Part shown: positions 19,001-27,857 of the stretch, piece by piece | How positions within the stretch are numbered: position 1 is the first letter of the stretch | How the letters are laid out: the number at the start of each line of letters is the position of its first letter | Source of the DNA: Tautonia plasticadhaerens | GTDB taxonomy: Bacteria > Planctomycetota > Planctomycetia > Isosphaerales > Isosphaeraceae | Direction: 5' to 3' | NCBI RefSeq assembly: GCF_007752535.1 | Contig: NZ_CP036426.1 | Span: 4,836,001-4,900,000 of the forward strand | DNA length: 64,000 nt | Program-made: the position numbers and the translations under genes | The notes under the pieces: generated by a model | Database searches by the model: none | What the model was told of the DNA's origin: nothing | Seen by the model: only the letters and a program-made list of their open reading frames with translations

Positions 19001-22000
19001 CGATCGTGGTGCCGCCGGCCGAGACGACGATCCCGTTGGCCCGGGGGCCGGCGAGGGAGCCGTCGAGCTCGACCCGGCCGACGGGCTGGGAGTCGCCGTC
19101 GATCGCGACCGCCTCGGTGAGGGCCGGGAGGGGGGAGCGCGGCCGGATCGTCGCGCCCAGCTCGGCCGGGATGTCGAAGGTGATCGTGTCGACGCCGGGG
19201 AAGGCGTTGGCGAGCCGGATCACTTCCCGGAGCGAGTCGGGCCCGTCGTCATTGGTGTTGAGGACGACGAACGACGGCTCGGCGACGACGGTGATGGCGG
19301 TGGCGGTGTTGTTCCCGGGGTCGGGATCCATCGTCTCGGAGGAGACGGTGGCGGTGTTGGTCAGGGTGCCGACCTCGAAGGCGACGCCGACGATCGTCAC
19401 CGTGGCCGACTGGCCGGGCCCGAGGGAGTCGATCTCGACGGTGGCGACGCCCTCGCCCAGCGTGGGCGTGCCGAACGTGGTGGTGACGCTGGAGGCCAGG
19501 AACCCGGCCGGGAAGGGGTCGGAGACGACCACGCCCGAGGCGTCGTCGGGCCCGAGATTGGACACGAAGAGCGTGTAGGTCAGCTCGCCTCCCGGGAAGA
19601 CGGACTCGGGGGCCGACTTGGCGATGGACAGGTCGGCGGCCCGGGCGATGACGGTCGTCGAGGCGGTGGCGGTGTTGTCGTCGGGGTCCTCGTCGGGCGT
19701 CCGGGAGGAGACGGTGGCGGTGTTGGTCAGGGTACCGACCTCGGAGGCGACGCCGACGATCGTGACCGCGGCCGACTGGCCGGGCCCGAGGGAGTCGATC
19801 TCGACGAGGACCAGGCCGTCATCCTGCGAGGCGGTGCCGAGCGTGCTGGCGACCTCGACGAACTGGAAGCCGGCCGGCAGGGGGTCGGAGACGACCACGC
19901 CCGAGGCGGGCACGAGGCCGAGGTTCGAGACGAGCAGGGTGTAGGTCAACTCGTCGCCCCGGGCGACGACCTCGGGGGCCGACTTGGCGATCGCCAGGTC
20001 GGTGGGCACCTCGAGGCCGGGGGAGAACTCGGAGGTGTTGCCGATCGGGTCGGTGGCGGTCGCGGTGATGAGGGTGCCGGGATCGCCGGCCGGGAACCCG
20101 AGCGGGACGGAGAAGGTCGCGAGGCCCGAGGCGTCGGTCGTCGCCGAGGCGGCGCCGAGGAAGGTGCGGCCCTCGGCGATGCCGTCGGGCTCCTCGGGGG
20201 TGAGGAAGAACTCGATCCGGTAGGGGCGGCCGGGGATCGAGTCGAGCGTGCCCTCGACCAGGATCCGGCCCTGCCCCGGGTCGGTGCCGACCGAGGAGAG
20301 CACGGGGGCGTTCTGGGAGTCGTTGGGGCCGGCGTCGAGGTCGCCGGGGTCGTCGGCCGTCGGGCCGTCGGCGCCGAGGTCGATGCCGAGGCCGTCGTTG
20401 CCGGAGATCGAGTTGCCGAGGATGGCGATGCCGAAGGGCGGGGGCAGGCTCGGGTCCCCCTCCGAGTCGCCGACGGCCAGCTCGACGCCGTTGCCGCCGT
20501 TGGCCCGGATGACGTTGCCCGAGCCCGAGCCGACGCCGCCGATCGTGTTCCGGCTGGCGTTGTTGTGGACCCGGACGCCGGCCAGGGTGTTCTCGGCGAT
20601 GTCGTTGCCGACCACGAGGTTGCCCGTAGTCGCGCTCCGGCTGATGAGCATCCCCCGGCCGATGTTGTGGCGGATGGTGTTGCCCGAGACCTCGTTGTCC
20701 GGCGCGTGGGCGAGGAAGATGCCGGCGGCGAGGAGGTCCTCGTCCTGCCCGTTGCCCAGGCCGGGGGCGAGGTCGGCGTTGGTGCCGACGAAGTTCCCCT
20801 GGATCAGGTTCCCCGAGGACCGGAGGGCGGGCTGGGACTCGCCGTCGGGGGCGGGCCCCCGGATGGCGATGCCGTCGTCGCCGTTGCCGGCGATGACGTT
20901 GGCGGCACCGGCGGCGAGGCCGCCGACGGTGTTGTCCGGGGTGTTGACGAAGTAGATCCCCTCCTCGCCATTCCCCAGGACCGCCGCGCCGGCGGCGTCC
21001 AGGCCGATCAGGTTCCCCTGGACCAGCGTGCCGGAGGCGTTGCCGGGGAACGAGGTGGTGCCGATCAGCGCGAGGCCGTGGTCGACGTTGCCCGAGATCA
21101 AATTCCCCTGCCCCGGGGCGGTGCCGCCGACGGTGGTGTCCCGGGAGAACCGCAGGTGGATGCCGTCGACGGTGTTCGCCAGCCGGGAGGAGCCCGAGGC
21201 GTCGGTGCCGACCCGGTTGCCCCGGATCGTGGTCCCCCGGGCGGCGAGGACCGCCGTGAACTCGTCGTCGAACTGGCCGTCGAGGAACAGGCCGTGGTCG
21301 AAGTTGCCGGAGAGCAGGTTGTCTCGGACGACCGCCCCGGGCACGTCGCCGACGATCCGGATGCCCGACCGGAAATTCCCCCGGGCGGAGGCGCCGGGGG
21401 CGTCGGTGCCGACCCGGTTGCCGAGGATCATCAGTCCGGTCGAGGCGGGCCCGGAGACCTCGACGCCGGAGCCCTCGTTGGCGGAGATGACGTTGGCGTC
21501 GGCCGGGGCGAGTCCGCCGATGGTGGTGTCCGCGGCGTCCTCGATCCGGATGCCGCTGCCGAGGTTGCCCAGCGAGGCCAGGCCGTCGGCCCCGAGGCCG
21601 ATGGCGTTCCCCGCCGCCAGGTTGCCCGGGGCCCGCTCGATGAGGATCCCGGGGGCGGCGGGCCGGATCTGATTCAGGACGGAGACGCTCTCGCCGAGTT
21701 CGTTGAGCACGGCGAGGGTGGACCGGAACGAGAAGTCGACGGGGTCGAAGGTGTCGACCGTCGCCAGGGCCGCCGGGCCGAGGCCGACGGGCACCGTCTC
21801 GGCCAGCCGGAGGGCGTTGTTGGGCAGCCGTCGCAGGAGGGTGACGGCATTCGAGGACCGGTCGGCCGTGGCGACGTCGGAGCGGCCGTCGCCGTCGAAG
21901 TCGCCGATGGCGATCGCCTCGGGGTCGGCCCCCACGGCCCGGGAGGGGCCGGGGACGAAGCTGCCGAGGCTCGGCTGGATCAGGGTCGTGACCCGGTCGT

Positions 22001-25000
22001 CCCCGGCGTTGGCGACGGCGAGCTCGGCCAGGGAGTCCCCGGTGAGGTCCCCGACGGCCAGGGCCGTCGGGCCGTCCCCGGTGGCGAACGCCTGCGCCGG
22101 GGCGAAGGTGCCGTCGCCGTTGCTCCGGAAGTAGAGCAGCTCGTCGGTGTCCACCCGCAGCGCGGCGACGCCGACCTCGGTCTCGAAGGTGTCCGGGTCG
22201 AAGCCGAGGGGGGCGTAGGCCGGGTCGCCGGGGATGAAGCCGGTGGCCAGGGGGACCGGCGCCCCGAAGCCGCCCTGGCCGTTCGAGAAGAGGACGTAGA
22301 GGCCGTCGCCGCCCGTCCCGGTCGGATCCCCGGCCACGATCAGGTCCGGGATCGAGTCGCCGTCGAGGCTGCCCAGATCCAGGCCGTCGACCCGGTCGAA
22401 GCCGATGTCCAGGGGGATGGCCGTGGGGGGCAGCCCGACGTTCCGGGTGAGGACGGTCAGCGGGTCGCCCGGGTTCGCGCTCGCCACGTAGACGGAGTCG
22501 GACTCGTCGGACTTCGCCAGGAGGCTCGGGCTCAGGCCGGGGAGGGGGATCGACTGGTTGAACGCGAAATTGCCCTGGCCGTCTCCCTCGAAGAGGTGGA
22601 CGAATCCGGTCCGGTCGGCGACGACCAGGTCGTCCTGGAAGGTGCCGACCAGGTCGGAGGCGAGGAGGTCGGACAGGTCGTCCATGCCGGGGGTCGGGCC
22701 TTGCAGCACCTGGGCCGGCCCGAACAGCGAGCCGTTGGCCGAGATGACGTTCCCCCCCGCGCCGGACTGGCCGCCGATGGTGTTGGCGGTCGACCCCTGC
22801 CGCAGCGAGATCCCCCCGCCGAGGTTCGGCATCCGGCCCAGCCCCCCGGCGTCGGTGCCGATGAAATTGCCGGCCACGAGGTTGCCGGTCGCCGAGCCGA
22901 GGAACGACCCGAATTCGGCCCGGATCTGGACGCCCTCCCCCGAGTTCCCCGAGATGACGTTGCGGGCCCCGGCCGAGGCCCCGCCGATGGTGTTGTCCAG
23001 CACGTTGACGCCCAGCCGGACGCCGTCCCCGCCGTTGCCCAGGTCGAGGGTGCCGGTCGCGTCGGTGCCGATGAAGTTGCCGGCGACCAGGTTGCGGGTC
23101 GAGAACTCGTCGGTGCTGGAGATCGCGAACAGGATCCCGTCGCCCCCGTTGCCCGAGATGACGTTGCGGGCCCCGGCCGAGGCGCCGCCGATCGTGTTGC
23201 CCGAGGTCGACAGCACGGTGACGCCGCTCGTTCCGTTGCCAATCGCCGAGGTGCCGGCCGCGTCGGTGCCGAGGTAGTTGCCGGCCACCACGTTCCCGGT
23301 GGCGCCCCCGGTCGGCGGGCCCCCCGTGGCCCGGATCCCAACGCCGGCCACGGCGTTGCCCGAGATGACGTTGCGGGCGCCGGCCGAGGTGCCGCCGATC
23401 GTGTTGTTCGAGGCGAAATCGACGGTCACCCCGCTCCCCGAATTGCCCAGCGCCAGGGTCCCGGTGCGGTCGGTGCCGATGAGGTTGCCCAGGATGAGGT
23501 TGCCGGAGGCGGCCGGGCCGGAGACCAGGACGCCGTTCCCGAGGTTGCCCGAGATGAGGTTGCGGGCGCCGGGCGTCGCGCCGCCGATCGTGTTGCCGGG
23601 GGAGGCGTCGGCGACCCGGACGCCTCCGGCGTTCCCCCGGGGGGCGACGCCGGAGGCGTCCGTCCCGAGGAAGTTGCCGACGACGAGGTTGGACCGGGAG
23701 TCGACGACGAGGATGCCGGAGGAGCCGAACCCGCCGACCGCCAGGCCGGTGACCGTGCTGCCGTCGCTGCCGGCCGCCAGGGTCAGGCCGTCGAACGGGT
23801 CCCCCGGGGGGCCGGGCGTCAGCTCGACCAGGATCACCGCGTCGGTGCCCTCGGGCAGGGTGTTGGGGCTGGCGCCGGGCTGGGTGTAGGCGTCGATCAG
23901 GACCGTGTCGGTGACGTCCGGCAGGGCCGTCGCCACGGCGATCGTCTGCACGCCGTTGCCGGGGATGTCGAAGCGGATCGCCTGGGCGCCGGGCACGAGG
24001 TTGGCGTTGAGGATCGCCTGGCGGAGGGAGCCGGCCCCCAGGTCGTCGGTGTTGATGACGAGGAAGGGGTCGAGGGCGAGGGAGAACTCGGAGGTGTCGC
24101 CGGTCGAGGTGTTCGTGGCGGTGGCGGTGAAGCGCACGTCCCCGGGCAGCGGGATGGGGGCGTCGAACTGGAGCCCGGAGAACGTGGCGAGGCCGGCGTC
24201 GTCGGTCGTCACGGTCGCCCGGCCGAGCACGGAGTATCCCTGCAAGTCGACGGGGTCCGGGTCCGAGCGGTCGGCGAAGAACTCGACGAGGAAGTCGGCA
24301 TCCGGGGTGCTGGTCAGTGTGCCGAAAAACTGCACGGTGTCGGCGTCGAGGATGGCGGCCCCGGCCAGCTCGGGGGAGTTCTGGAGGTTGTTGGGGCCGG
24401 CATCCGAGTCGTCGGGGTCGTCGGGGGTGGGGCCGTCGTCGGCCAGGTCGATGCCGATCCCGCCGTTGGCGGCGATCAAGTTGCCGAGGATCGGGTTGCC
24501 GCTAGCGGTGGGGCCGTCGATGACCACGCCGTTGCCGAGGTTCCCGGCGATCGTGTTCCCCGCCCCGGCGACGACCCCGCCGATCGAATTCCGGAGGGCA
24601 TTCGAGACGAGGATGCCCCCCAGGTCGTTCCCGTTGAGCGGCACCCCGCCGAGGTCGGTGCCGATGAGGTTGCCCTGGACCAGATTCCCGGTGCCGGTGT
24701 CCCCGCTCGGCTCCCCGACGATGCGAATCCCGTAGCCCCCGTTGTTGGCGACGACGTTCTCGTCGGGCGGCGACGCGGTGCCGCCGATGATGTTGTCGCC
24801 GCCGAAGGCGATGGAGATCCCGTCGCGCAGGTTCCCCAGGTCGCCGACGCCGGTGACGTCGACGCCGATCCGGTTGCCCCGGATCAGATTGGCGTCGGGG
24901 GTGTCGGGCACGACCGACACGTCGCCGTCCAGGAAGAGGCCGTCCTGGAAATTCCCGGAGAGGACGTTCCCGTCGATCGTGTTCCCGTCGGAGTCCCCGG

Positions 25001-26135
25001 CCACCCGGATCCCCGACCCGAGGTTCCCCAGCGGGAGGCCGTCGTCGCCGACGACCCGAGTCCCCGAGGCGTCGGTGCCGACCCGATTGCCCTGGATCCG
25101 CAGGCCGCCGGCCCCCACCAGCTCGATCCCCGGCCCCTGGTTGCCCGAGACGATATTCACGTCCTGCGCCATCGGCCCGCCGATGGTGTTCCCGGTGGTC
25201 CCCCCCACCAGGACGCCCGCCCCCTGGTTGCCGAGGGCCGCCCCGCCGTCGGCGACCAGGCCGATCAGATTGCCGACGACGAGGTTGCCGAGCGTGCCCG
25301 ACCCGGCGACCTCGACCCCGGGGCCGGAGTTGCCGGAGATGACGTTCCCCCCGCCGACGACGTTGCCTTGGGCGTCGGAGACGAGCACGCCGCCCAGCAC
25401 GTTGCCGACGGCCGAGGTGCCGGCCGAGTCCGTGCCGATGAGGTTGCCGGCCACCACGTTGGCGCTCGAGCCGAACGAGGTGATTGCGACCCCGTGCGCC
25501 GAGTTGCCGGAGATGACGTTGCGGTCGGCCGGAGAGGTGCCGCCGACGGTGTTGCCCGGGGCCGAGTCGATCGCGACCCCGTTGAGGACGTTGCCGGGGG
25601 CGACGCCGGCCGAGGTCGACGGGCCGAGCAGGTTGCCGGAGAGCAGGTTGGCCGACGCGGCCGGGCCGTTGAGGCGGATGCCGTTGTCGAAGGAGTGGAT
25701 CGCGAGGCCGCGGATCGTGCTGCCGGAGGCGTCGATCCGGAGGCCGTCGGCCAGCCCCGTCGTGCCGACGACCTCGATCAGGATCACGGCGTCGGAGCCG
25801 GCCGGCAGGGTATTCGGCCTCGAATCGGGCTCGGAGTAGCCGTCGAGCAAGACCGCCTCGGTGATCGGCGGCAGCGGGCCGTTGGAGCCGTCGAGGGTGA
25901 TGAGGTGGGGGCCTGCGCCGGGGATGTCGAAGCGGATCTCGTCGGCCCCGGCGGTGCCGTTGGCGGAGGTGATCGCCTCGCGGAGCGATCCGGTGCCGGC
26001 ATCGGCGGCGGTGTCGACGGTGAAGACCGCCAGCAGGACGCGAGGCTCCAGCGCCTCCAGGGGGGGCGTCTTCCGGGTCCGCCCGTCGATCGCCCTCGGC
26101 TGCCGACCCGATCCGACCTTGCGGCGCGTCCCCAT
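16038..26135 (-). CDS. Giant secreted beta-helix/DUF11/FG-GAP surface protein
   Basis: This 3365-residue protein is built for the cell exterior. The N-terminus is basic and then carries LEALEPRVLLA near residue 30, the planctomycete LEPR motif found at the start of many very large exported proteins. Most of the chain is about two dozen imperfect units of roughly 60-75 residues with the phrases NTIGG, NVISGN, GV-x-I and GN-x-IGTD, a right-handed parallel beta-helix pattern. SLREA-type segments occur near residues 45, 700 and 2300. Residues about 1145-1480 are an FG-GAP/VCBS-like propeller with IGDFDGDGRSDVATAD. Residues about 2045-2290 hold two DUF11 repeats (DLAIAKSAPE and DLSIAKSAPE). The last 170 residues resemble a Big-type domain followed by a basic tail. 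The ATG at 26135 has GGGAG nine bases upstream and sits just before the LEPR motif. Adhesion or sheath formation is a plausible but unproven role. Confidence 0.85.
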   Translation of the reverse strand: MGTRRKVGSGRQPRAIDGRTRKTPPLEALEPRVLLAVFTVDTAADAGTGSLREAITSANGTAGADEIRFDIPGAGPHLITLDGSNGPLPPITEAVLLDGYSEPDSRPNTLPAGSDAVILIEVVGTTGLADGLRIDASGSTIRGLAIHSFDNGIRLNGPAASANLLSGNLLGPSTSAGVAPGNVLNGVAIDSAPGNTVGGTSPADRNVISGNSAHGVAITSFGSSANVVAGNLIGTDSAGTSAVGNVLGGVLVSDAQGNVVGGGNVISGNSGPGVEVAGSGTLGNLVVGNLIGLVADGGAALGNQGAGVLVGGTTGNTIGGPMAQDVNIVSGNQGPGIELVGAGGLRIQGNRVGTDASGTRVVGDDGLPLGNLGSGIRVAGDSDGNTIDGNVLSGNFQDGLFLDGDVSVVPDTPDANLIRGNRIGVDVTGVGDLGNLRDGISIAFGGDNIIGGTASPPDENVVANNGGYGIRIVGEPSGDTGTGNLVQGNLIGTDLGGVPLNGNDLGGILVSNALRNSIGGVVAGAGNTIAGNLGNGVVIDGPTASGNPILGNLIAANGGIGIDLADDGPTPDDPDDSDAGPNNLQNSPELAGAAILDADTVQFFGTLTSTPDADFLVEFFADRSDPDPVDLQGYSVLGRATVTTDDAGLATFSGLQFDAPIPLPGDVRFTATATNTSTGDTSEFSLALDPFLVINTDDLGAGSLRQAILNANLVPGAQAIRFDIPGNGVQTIAVATALPDVTDTVLIDAYTQPGASPNTLPEGTDAVILVELTPGPPGDPFDGLTLAAGSDGSTVTGLAVGGFGSSGILVVDSRSNLVVGNFLGTDASGVAPRGNAGGVRVADASPGNTIGGATPGARNLISGNLGNGVLVSGPAASGNLILGNLIGTDRTGTLALGNSGSGVTVDFASNNTIGGTSAGARNVISGNAVAGVGIRATGGPPTGGATGNVVAGNYLGTDAAGTSAIGNGTSGVTVLSTSGNTIGGASAGARNVISGNGGDGILFAISSTDEFSTRNLVAGNFIGTDATGTLDLGNGGDGVRLGVNVLDNTIGGASAGARNVISGNSGEGVQIRAEFGSFLGSATGNLVAGNFIGTDAGGLGRMPNLGGGISLRQGSTANTIGGQSGAGGNVISANGSLFGPAQVLQGPTPGMDDLSDLLASDLVGTFQDDLVVADRTGFVHLFEGDGQGNFAFNQSIPLPGLSPSLLAKSDESDSVYVASANPGDPLTVLTRNVGLPPTAIPLDIGFDRVDGLDLGSLDGDSIPDLIVAGDPTGTGGDGLYVLFSNGQGGFGAPVPLATGFIPGDPAYAPLGFDPDTFETEVGVAALRVDTDELLYFRSNGDGTFAPAQAFATGDGPTALAVGDLTGDSLAELAVANAGDDRVTTLIQPSLGSFVPGPSRAVGADPEAIAIGDFDGDGRSDVATADRSSNAVTLLRRLPNNALRLAETVPVGLGPAALATVDTFDPVDFSFRSTLAVLNELGESVSVLNQIRPAAPGILIERAPGNLAAGNAIGLGADGLASLGNLGSGIRIEDAADTTIGGLAPADANVISANEGSGVEVSGPASTGLMILGNRVGTDAPGASARGNFRSGIRIVGDVPGAVVRDNLLSGNFDHGLFLDGQFDDEFTAVLAARGTTIRGNRVGTDASGSSRLANTVDGIHLRFSRDTTVGGTAPGQGNLISGNVDHGLALIGTTSFPGNASGTLVQGNLIGLDAAGAAVLGNGEEGIYFVNTPDNTVGGLAAGAANVIAGNGDDGIAIRGPAPDGESQPALRSSGNLIQGNFVGTNADLAPGLGNGQDEDLLAAGIFLAHAPDNEVSGNTIRHNIGRGMLISRSATTGNLVVGNDIAENTLAGVRVHNNASRNTIGGVGSGSGNVIRANGGNGVELAVGDSEGDPSLPPPFGIAILGNSISGNDGLGIDLGADGPTADDPGDLDAGPNDSQNAPVLSSVGTDPGQGRILVEGTLDSIPGRPYRIEFFLTPEEPDGIAEGRTFLGAASATTDASGLATFSVPLGFPAGDPGTLITATATDPIGNTSEFSPGLEVPTDLAIAKSAPEVVARGDELTYTLLVSNLGLVPASGVVVSDPLPAGFQFVEVASTLGTASQDDGLVLVEIDSLGPGQSAAVTIVGVASEVGTLTNTATVSSRTPDEDPDDNTATASTTVIARAADLSIAKSAPESVFPGGELTYTLFVSNLGPDDASGVVVSDPFPAGFLASSVTTTFGTPTLGEGVATVEIDSLGPGQSATVTIVGVAFEVGTLTNTATVSSETMDPDPGNNTATAITVVAEPSFVVLNTNDDGPDSLREVIRLANAFPGVDTITFDIPAELGATIRPRSPLPALTEAVAIDGDSQPVGRVELDGSLAGPRANGIVVSAGGTTIAGLTINRFSGSGVVLVGPGGGNQLVDNVLGSDPDARLDLGNGDDGVTVLGSPDNLLRGNVLSANRDNGVELGGPTATGNQILGNLVGTTGDGLGMLGNSNSGILAHRGASGNDVGGPDAGDGNVIAANRSAGVALLGTAPGRIDAAQDGDPATTSGNRLLGNTIGASLGADDVRANGLAGVLISESPHNTVGGASAGEANVIAGGHAPGIYIVGRGAERTIVLGNAIGLRPSDGLPLPGTGPGVAIEYEAHSNFIGGPAPGAGNTISASDAAGIQVANAALDNVIEGNSIGLVGRAPGNGVGVLIRSASWWNTVRGNRIGGNTFGVIVDSAASSNLILGNAIGAGDGVGTPGNLDAGVTLRDAPVNTVGGIAPGEGNVISGNGVGLRIEGPMATGNLVINNAIGLDVAGRLPVPNASNGVLILNAPGNSIGGLDPLQRNLISGNGAVGVQIRGPLASGNLVAGNQVGTRLGEQTAAPNDLNGIYVDNAPGNTIGGTGPGAGNLISGNGVVDLQVTGPYASGNLVAGNLVGTGPGGVGSLRGASTGIYLEGAPGNTIGGTTPDARNLVSGHRFAGIHLFGPDASGNLILGNFIGTDEAGTAAVGNEHGITIDGAPSNTIGGVEPGAGNLISGNLLGVVIANAGGTRNAVIGNLIGTDASGERALPNRSGGVFLNAAPGNTIGGPTPESGNVISGNGGVGIQAFTPGTAANVIAANMIGVDRTTTRPIPNAEGGVYLNNAPGNTVGGLAGGPGNVVSGNFGSGVVISGEAALDNAVVGNVIGTPRAGDPPAFGNEVGLFVTGVPGLRPMPTPPEQSNVIRGNRAANTLVVGNSGPLVVDGTALRDSSGAISSVVVTFSEPLNRPRAEQVRNYRLSLGRAGNLGTVPIASASYDEVDNTVTLRTSRPIAADAPFRLVVVSRPPAGLTNRLGLALDGNNDGDPGDDFVGLFERGELVRGTGQGPSADVAVSAPAVDSIFGAGGLRVARRRS
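16520..25720 (-). repeat. Imperfect coding repeats of the beta-helix protein
   Basis: About 24 diverged copies of a 180-220 base unit encode the N-[TS]-[IV]-G-G ... N-V-I-S-G-N ... G-N-x-I-G-T-D phrase. At DNA level the units share short strings such as TTGCCGGAGATGACGTT and CCGCCGATCGTGTTG (plus-strand reading). Copies near 22900-23600 are the most alike, suggesting recent duplication there. The array is interrupted by the FG-GAP part (about 21690-22700) and the DUF11 part (about 19260-20000). Confidence 0.75.
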
Positions 26136-26504
26136 GGCGGTGCACTCCCAGGGACGTGGGACCACGTCCCGTTCGACACACGTTCTCGACTGCCAATCAA
26201 ACTGGGCCGCTCGAATCCGGTTAAGGTCGAGAAACCGGGCAGAATAGGACGAATCTAGGGGCGAGTTTACCACGAAATCAAGGGCGAACCCGCAGGTCGG
26301 CGAATTCGGGGCGCCTCGGGAGATGAGTCCGACCCGGCCGACCCGGAGACGCGTCCCCCCGGAGCGACGCCCCGATCGGGGGAGGAGGGATGCGAGTCGG
26401 CGGCGCTGACACCCACGCAATCGCCGGGGGGAGAAGCCCGGGGCGTGGGCCGGACCGCCGATCGGGCCGGAGGGTCGGCACGGGGGGCGAGGCGAATGCG
26501 CACG
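26136..26504 (-). other. 5' region of the giant gene
   Basis: No gene is supported between the giant protein's start and the tRNA terminator. On the minus strand a TATTCT box (plus-strand AGAATA at 26241-26246) in the least GC-rich part could be a -10 element about 105 bases before the ATG; no good -35 match is seen. The giant gene's frame stays open further upstream to an ATG at 26420, but the protein before the LEPR motif has no signal-like character. Confidence 0.35.
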
Positions 26505-26530
26505 AAAAAACCCGCCAGGGGGCGGGTTTT
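26505..26530 (-). terminator. Intrinsic terminator after tRNA-Asn, possibly bidirectional
   Basis: On the minus strand CCCGCC and GGCGGG form a stem around a short loop, flanked by AAAA upstream and by a run of six T downstream (plus-strand A run at 26505-26510). It begins 35 bases after the tRNA 3' end. The plus strand also ends in TTTT, so it could stop transcripts in both directions. Confidence 0.85.
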
Positions 26531-26564
26531 GCGGGGGAGCGAGATGTCCCCAGATTCGGAAAAA

Positions 26565-26637
26565 CTCCCCGACTAGGACTCGAACCTAGAACCTAGCGGT
26601 TAACAGCCGCTCGCTCTACCGATTGAGCTATCGGGGA
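26565..26637 (-). tRNA. tRNA-Asn(GTT)
   Basis: The minus strand folds into a 73-base cloverleaf: acceptor TCCCCGA/TCGGGGA, D-arm AGCTCAATCGGTAGAGC, anticodon stem AGCGG/CCGCT closing the loop CTGTTAA with anticodon GTT, and T-arm CTAGG/CCTAG with loop TTCGAGT. The discriminator is G and no CCA is encoded. A clear intrinsic terminator follows. Confidence 0.97.
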
Positions 26638-26789
26638 ATGGCGATGTCGTAGGATACGGGGATCGGCCCGCCGAATCAAGGGGGGCGGGGTGGGTCGGGA
26701 GGAAATCGCCCGAGGGGGCCGGCGCCCCATCCCTCCGGCCGGGTTGCGGTCGGCGGGATGGGGATCCATCATCGGGACGATCACGACGA

Positions 26790-26966
26790 TCAGCTCGACA
26801 GTGACCGCTCCTTGGCGCCGGATTTGTCGTGCTGCTCGACCGCCTTCTCCAGGAGCCCGACGATCAGGGCGTTGAGCGACGCCTTGTCTTCCTTGGCCCA
26901 GCTGGCCAGTTGCTCGTGGAGTGATGGAGGCATCCGGATCTGGAAATGAACGACGGTCTCTGGCAT
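26790..26966 (-). CDS. Ribbon-helix-helix DNA-binding protein (Arc-like)
   Basis: This 58-residue protein begins MPETVVHFQIRMPPSLHEQL and continues with SLNALIVGLLEKAVEQ. That is the Arc/MetJ-type ribbon-helix-helix order: one beta strand with alternating residues (VHFQIRMP), then helix A (LHEQLASWAKED) and helix B (SLNALIVGLLEKAVE). Such proteins bind DNA as dimers and often serve as antitoxins, but no toxin gene adjoins it. AGGAGG lies nine bases before the ATG at 26966. It is upstream of tRNA-Asn on the same strand and diverges from the GbsR-type regulator gene. Confidence 0.75.
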   Translation of the reverse strand: MPETVVHFQIRMPPSLHEQLASWAKEDKASLNALIVGLLEKAVEQHDKSGAKERSLSS

Positions 26967-27248
26967 CGGGAGGGGCCTCCTGATCGAGGTTCCGATGGGG
27001 GAGCTTCCACACGACGGCGGCCAGCCGAACGGTCTGGTGCTGAACGTGACAAGCCCGAATGGGAGGATGTGCTCTATTCTATCCTGAACTTTGGCGGGAC
27101 GCCTAGTATCTTCTAACTTCGGATTCGCCGATCGGTCGGTCGCGACTCGCGTTGCGTTGGTGGGTGCCCTCATCGAGGCCCCGGTGGCGGCCGGGCCGGG
27201 CCGGCCGGGCGTCGGCCGCCCCCAGAGCCCCCAGGACGGTGCATAGTG

Positions 27249-27857
27249 ATGACGCAGCCACCCCCGCCAGGCCGGCCGGGCGACGAGCCGGAGGAGCCGA
27301 TCGAGGAGTCCCCGGGTCCCCCCGCCGAGGCCGAGATCATCCGCCAGTTCGTCGAGCACTGGGGGATGATGGCGCGTTCCTGGGGCATCAACCCGACGAT
27401 GGGGGAGTTGTTCGCGCTGCTCTACATCACCGGGTCGGACTGGACGGCCGACGGCCTGAGGCATCGACTGAAGGTCTCCCGGGGCAACGTGAGCATGAAC
27501 CTCCGGGAGCTGATCGCCTGGGGGGTGGTGCACAAGGTCCACCGCCAGGGGGAACGCCGGGAGTACTTCCGGGCCGAGGTCGACGTCTGGACCCTCTTCC
27601 GTCGCATCCTCACCGAGCGGAAGCGTCGGGAGCTGGACCCGACGCTGGCGGTCCTGGACCGGGCGGTCGGCCGGATCGCCGCCGACCCGGATCTCTCGGG
27701 CCGGTACCTCGACCGGATCGGCTCGCTGCGACGGTTCTTCGCGCTGATCAACGCCCTGGCCGCCCGCGTCGACGCACTGCCCCCCTCGGAGCTGGAGGAG
27801 CTGGCCGTGCTGATCAACCCCCCCGATCCCACCCCGGGGCCTCCGGCCGCCGACTGA
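27249..27857 (+). CDS. GbsR/MarR-family transcriptional regulator
   Basis: The roughly 202-residue protein has a proline-rich start, then a winged helix-turn-helix: EIIRQFVEHWGMMARSWGIN, PTMGELFALLYITGSDWTAD, LRHRLKVSRGNVSMNLREL (recognition helix) and a wing VVHKVHRQGERREYF. It then has a helical tail of about 100 residues. This is the GbsR-type layout, in which family members repress osmolyte uptake or choline-to-betaine genes or cell-envelope genes in response to a small ligand. Its target cannot be read here since neither neighbour is an osmolyte gene. The ATG at 27249 follows a GTG at 27246; either could start it. Confidence 0.85.
   Translation: MTQPPPPGRPGDEPEEPIEESPGPPAEAEIIRQFVEHWGMMARSWGINPTMGELFALLYITGSDWTADGLRHRLKVSRGNVSMNLRELIAWGVVHKVHRQGERREYFRAEVDVWTLFRRILTERKRRELDPTLAVLDRAVGRIAADPDLSGRYLDRIGSLRRFFALINALAARVDALPPSELEELAVLINPPDPTPGPPAAD

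Noticed and set aside
16520-25720. CRISPR-like array
   Set aside because: The repeats are coding, long, diverged and without unique spacers; no cas genes are in the window.
14943-26258. Plus-strand open frame of 3771 codons
   Set aside because: It mirrors the giant beta-helix gene, its translation is Gly/Ala/Asp/Val-rich with no recognisable domain, and it has no ribosome site; the minus-strand frame explains the DNA.
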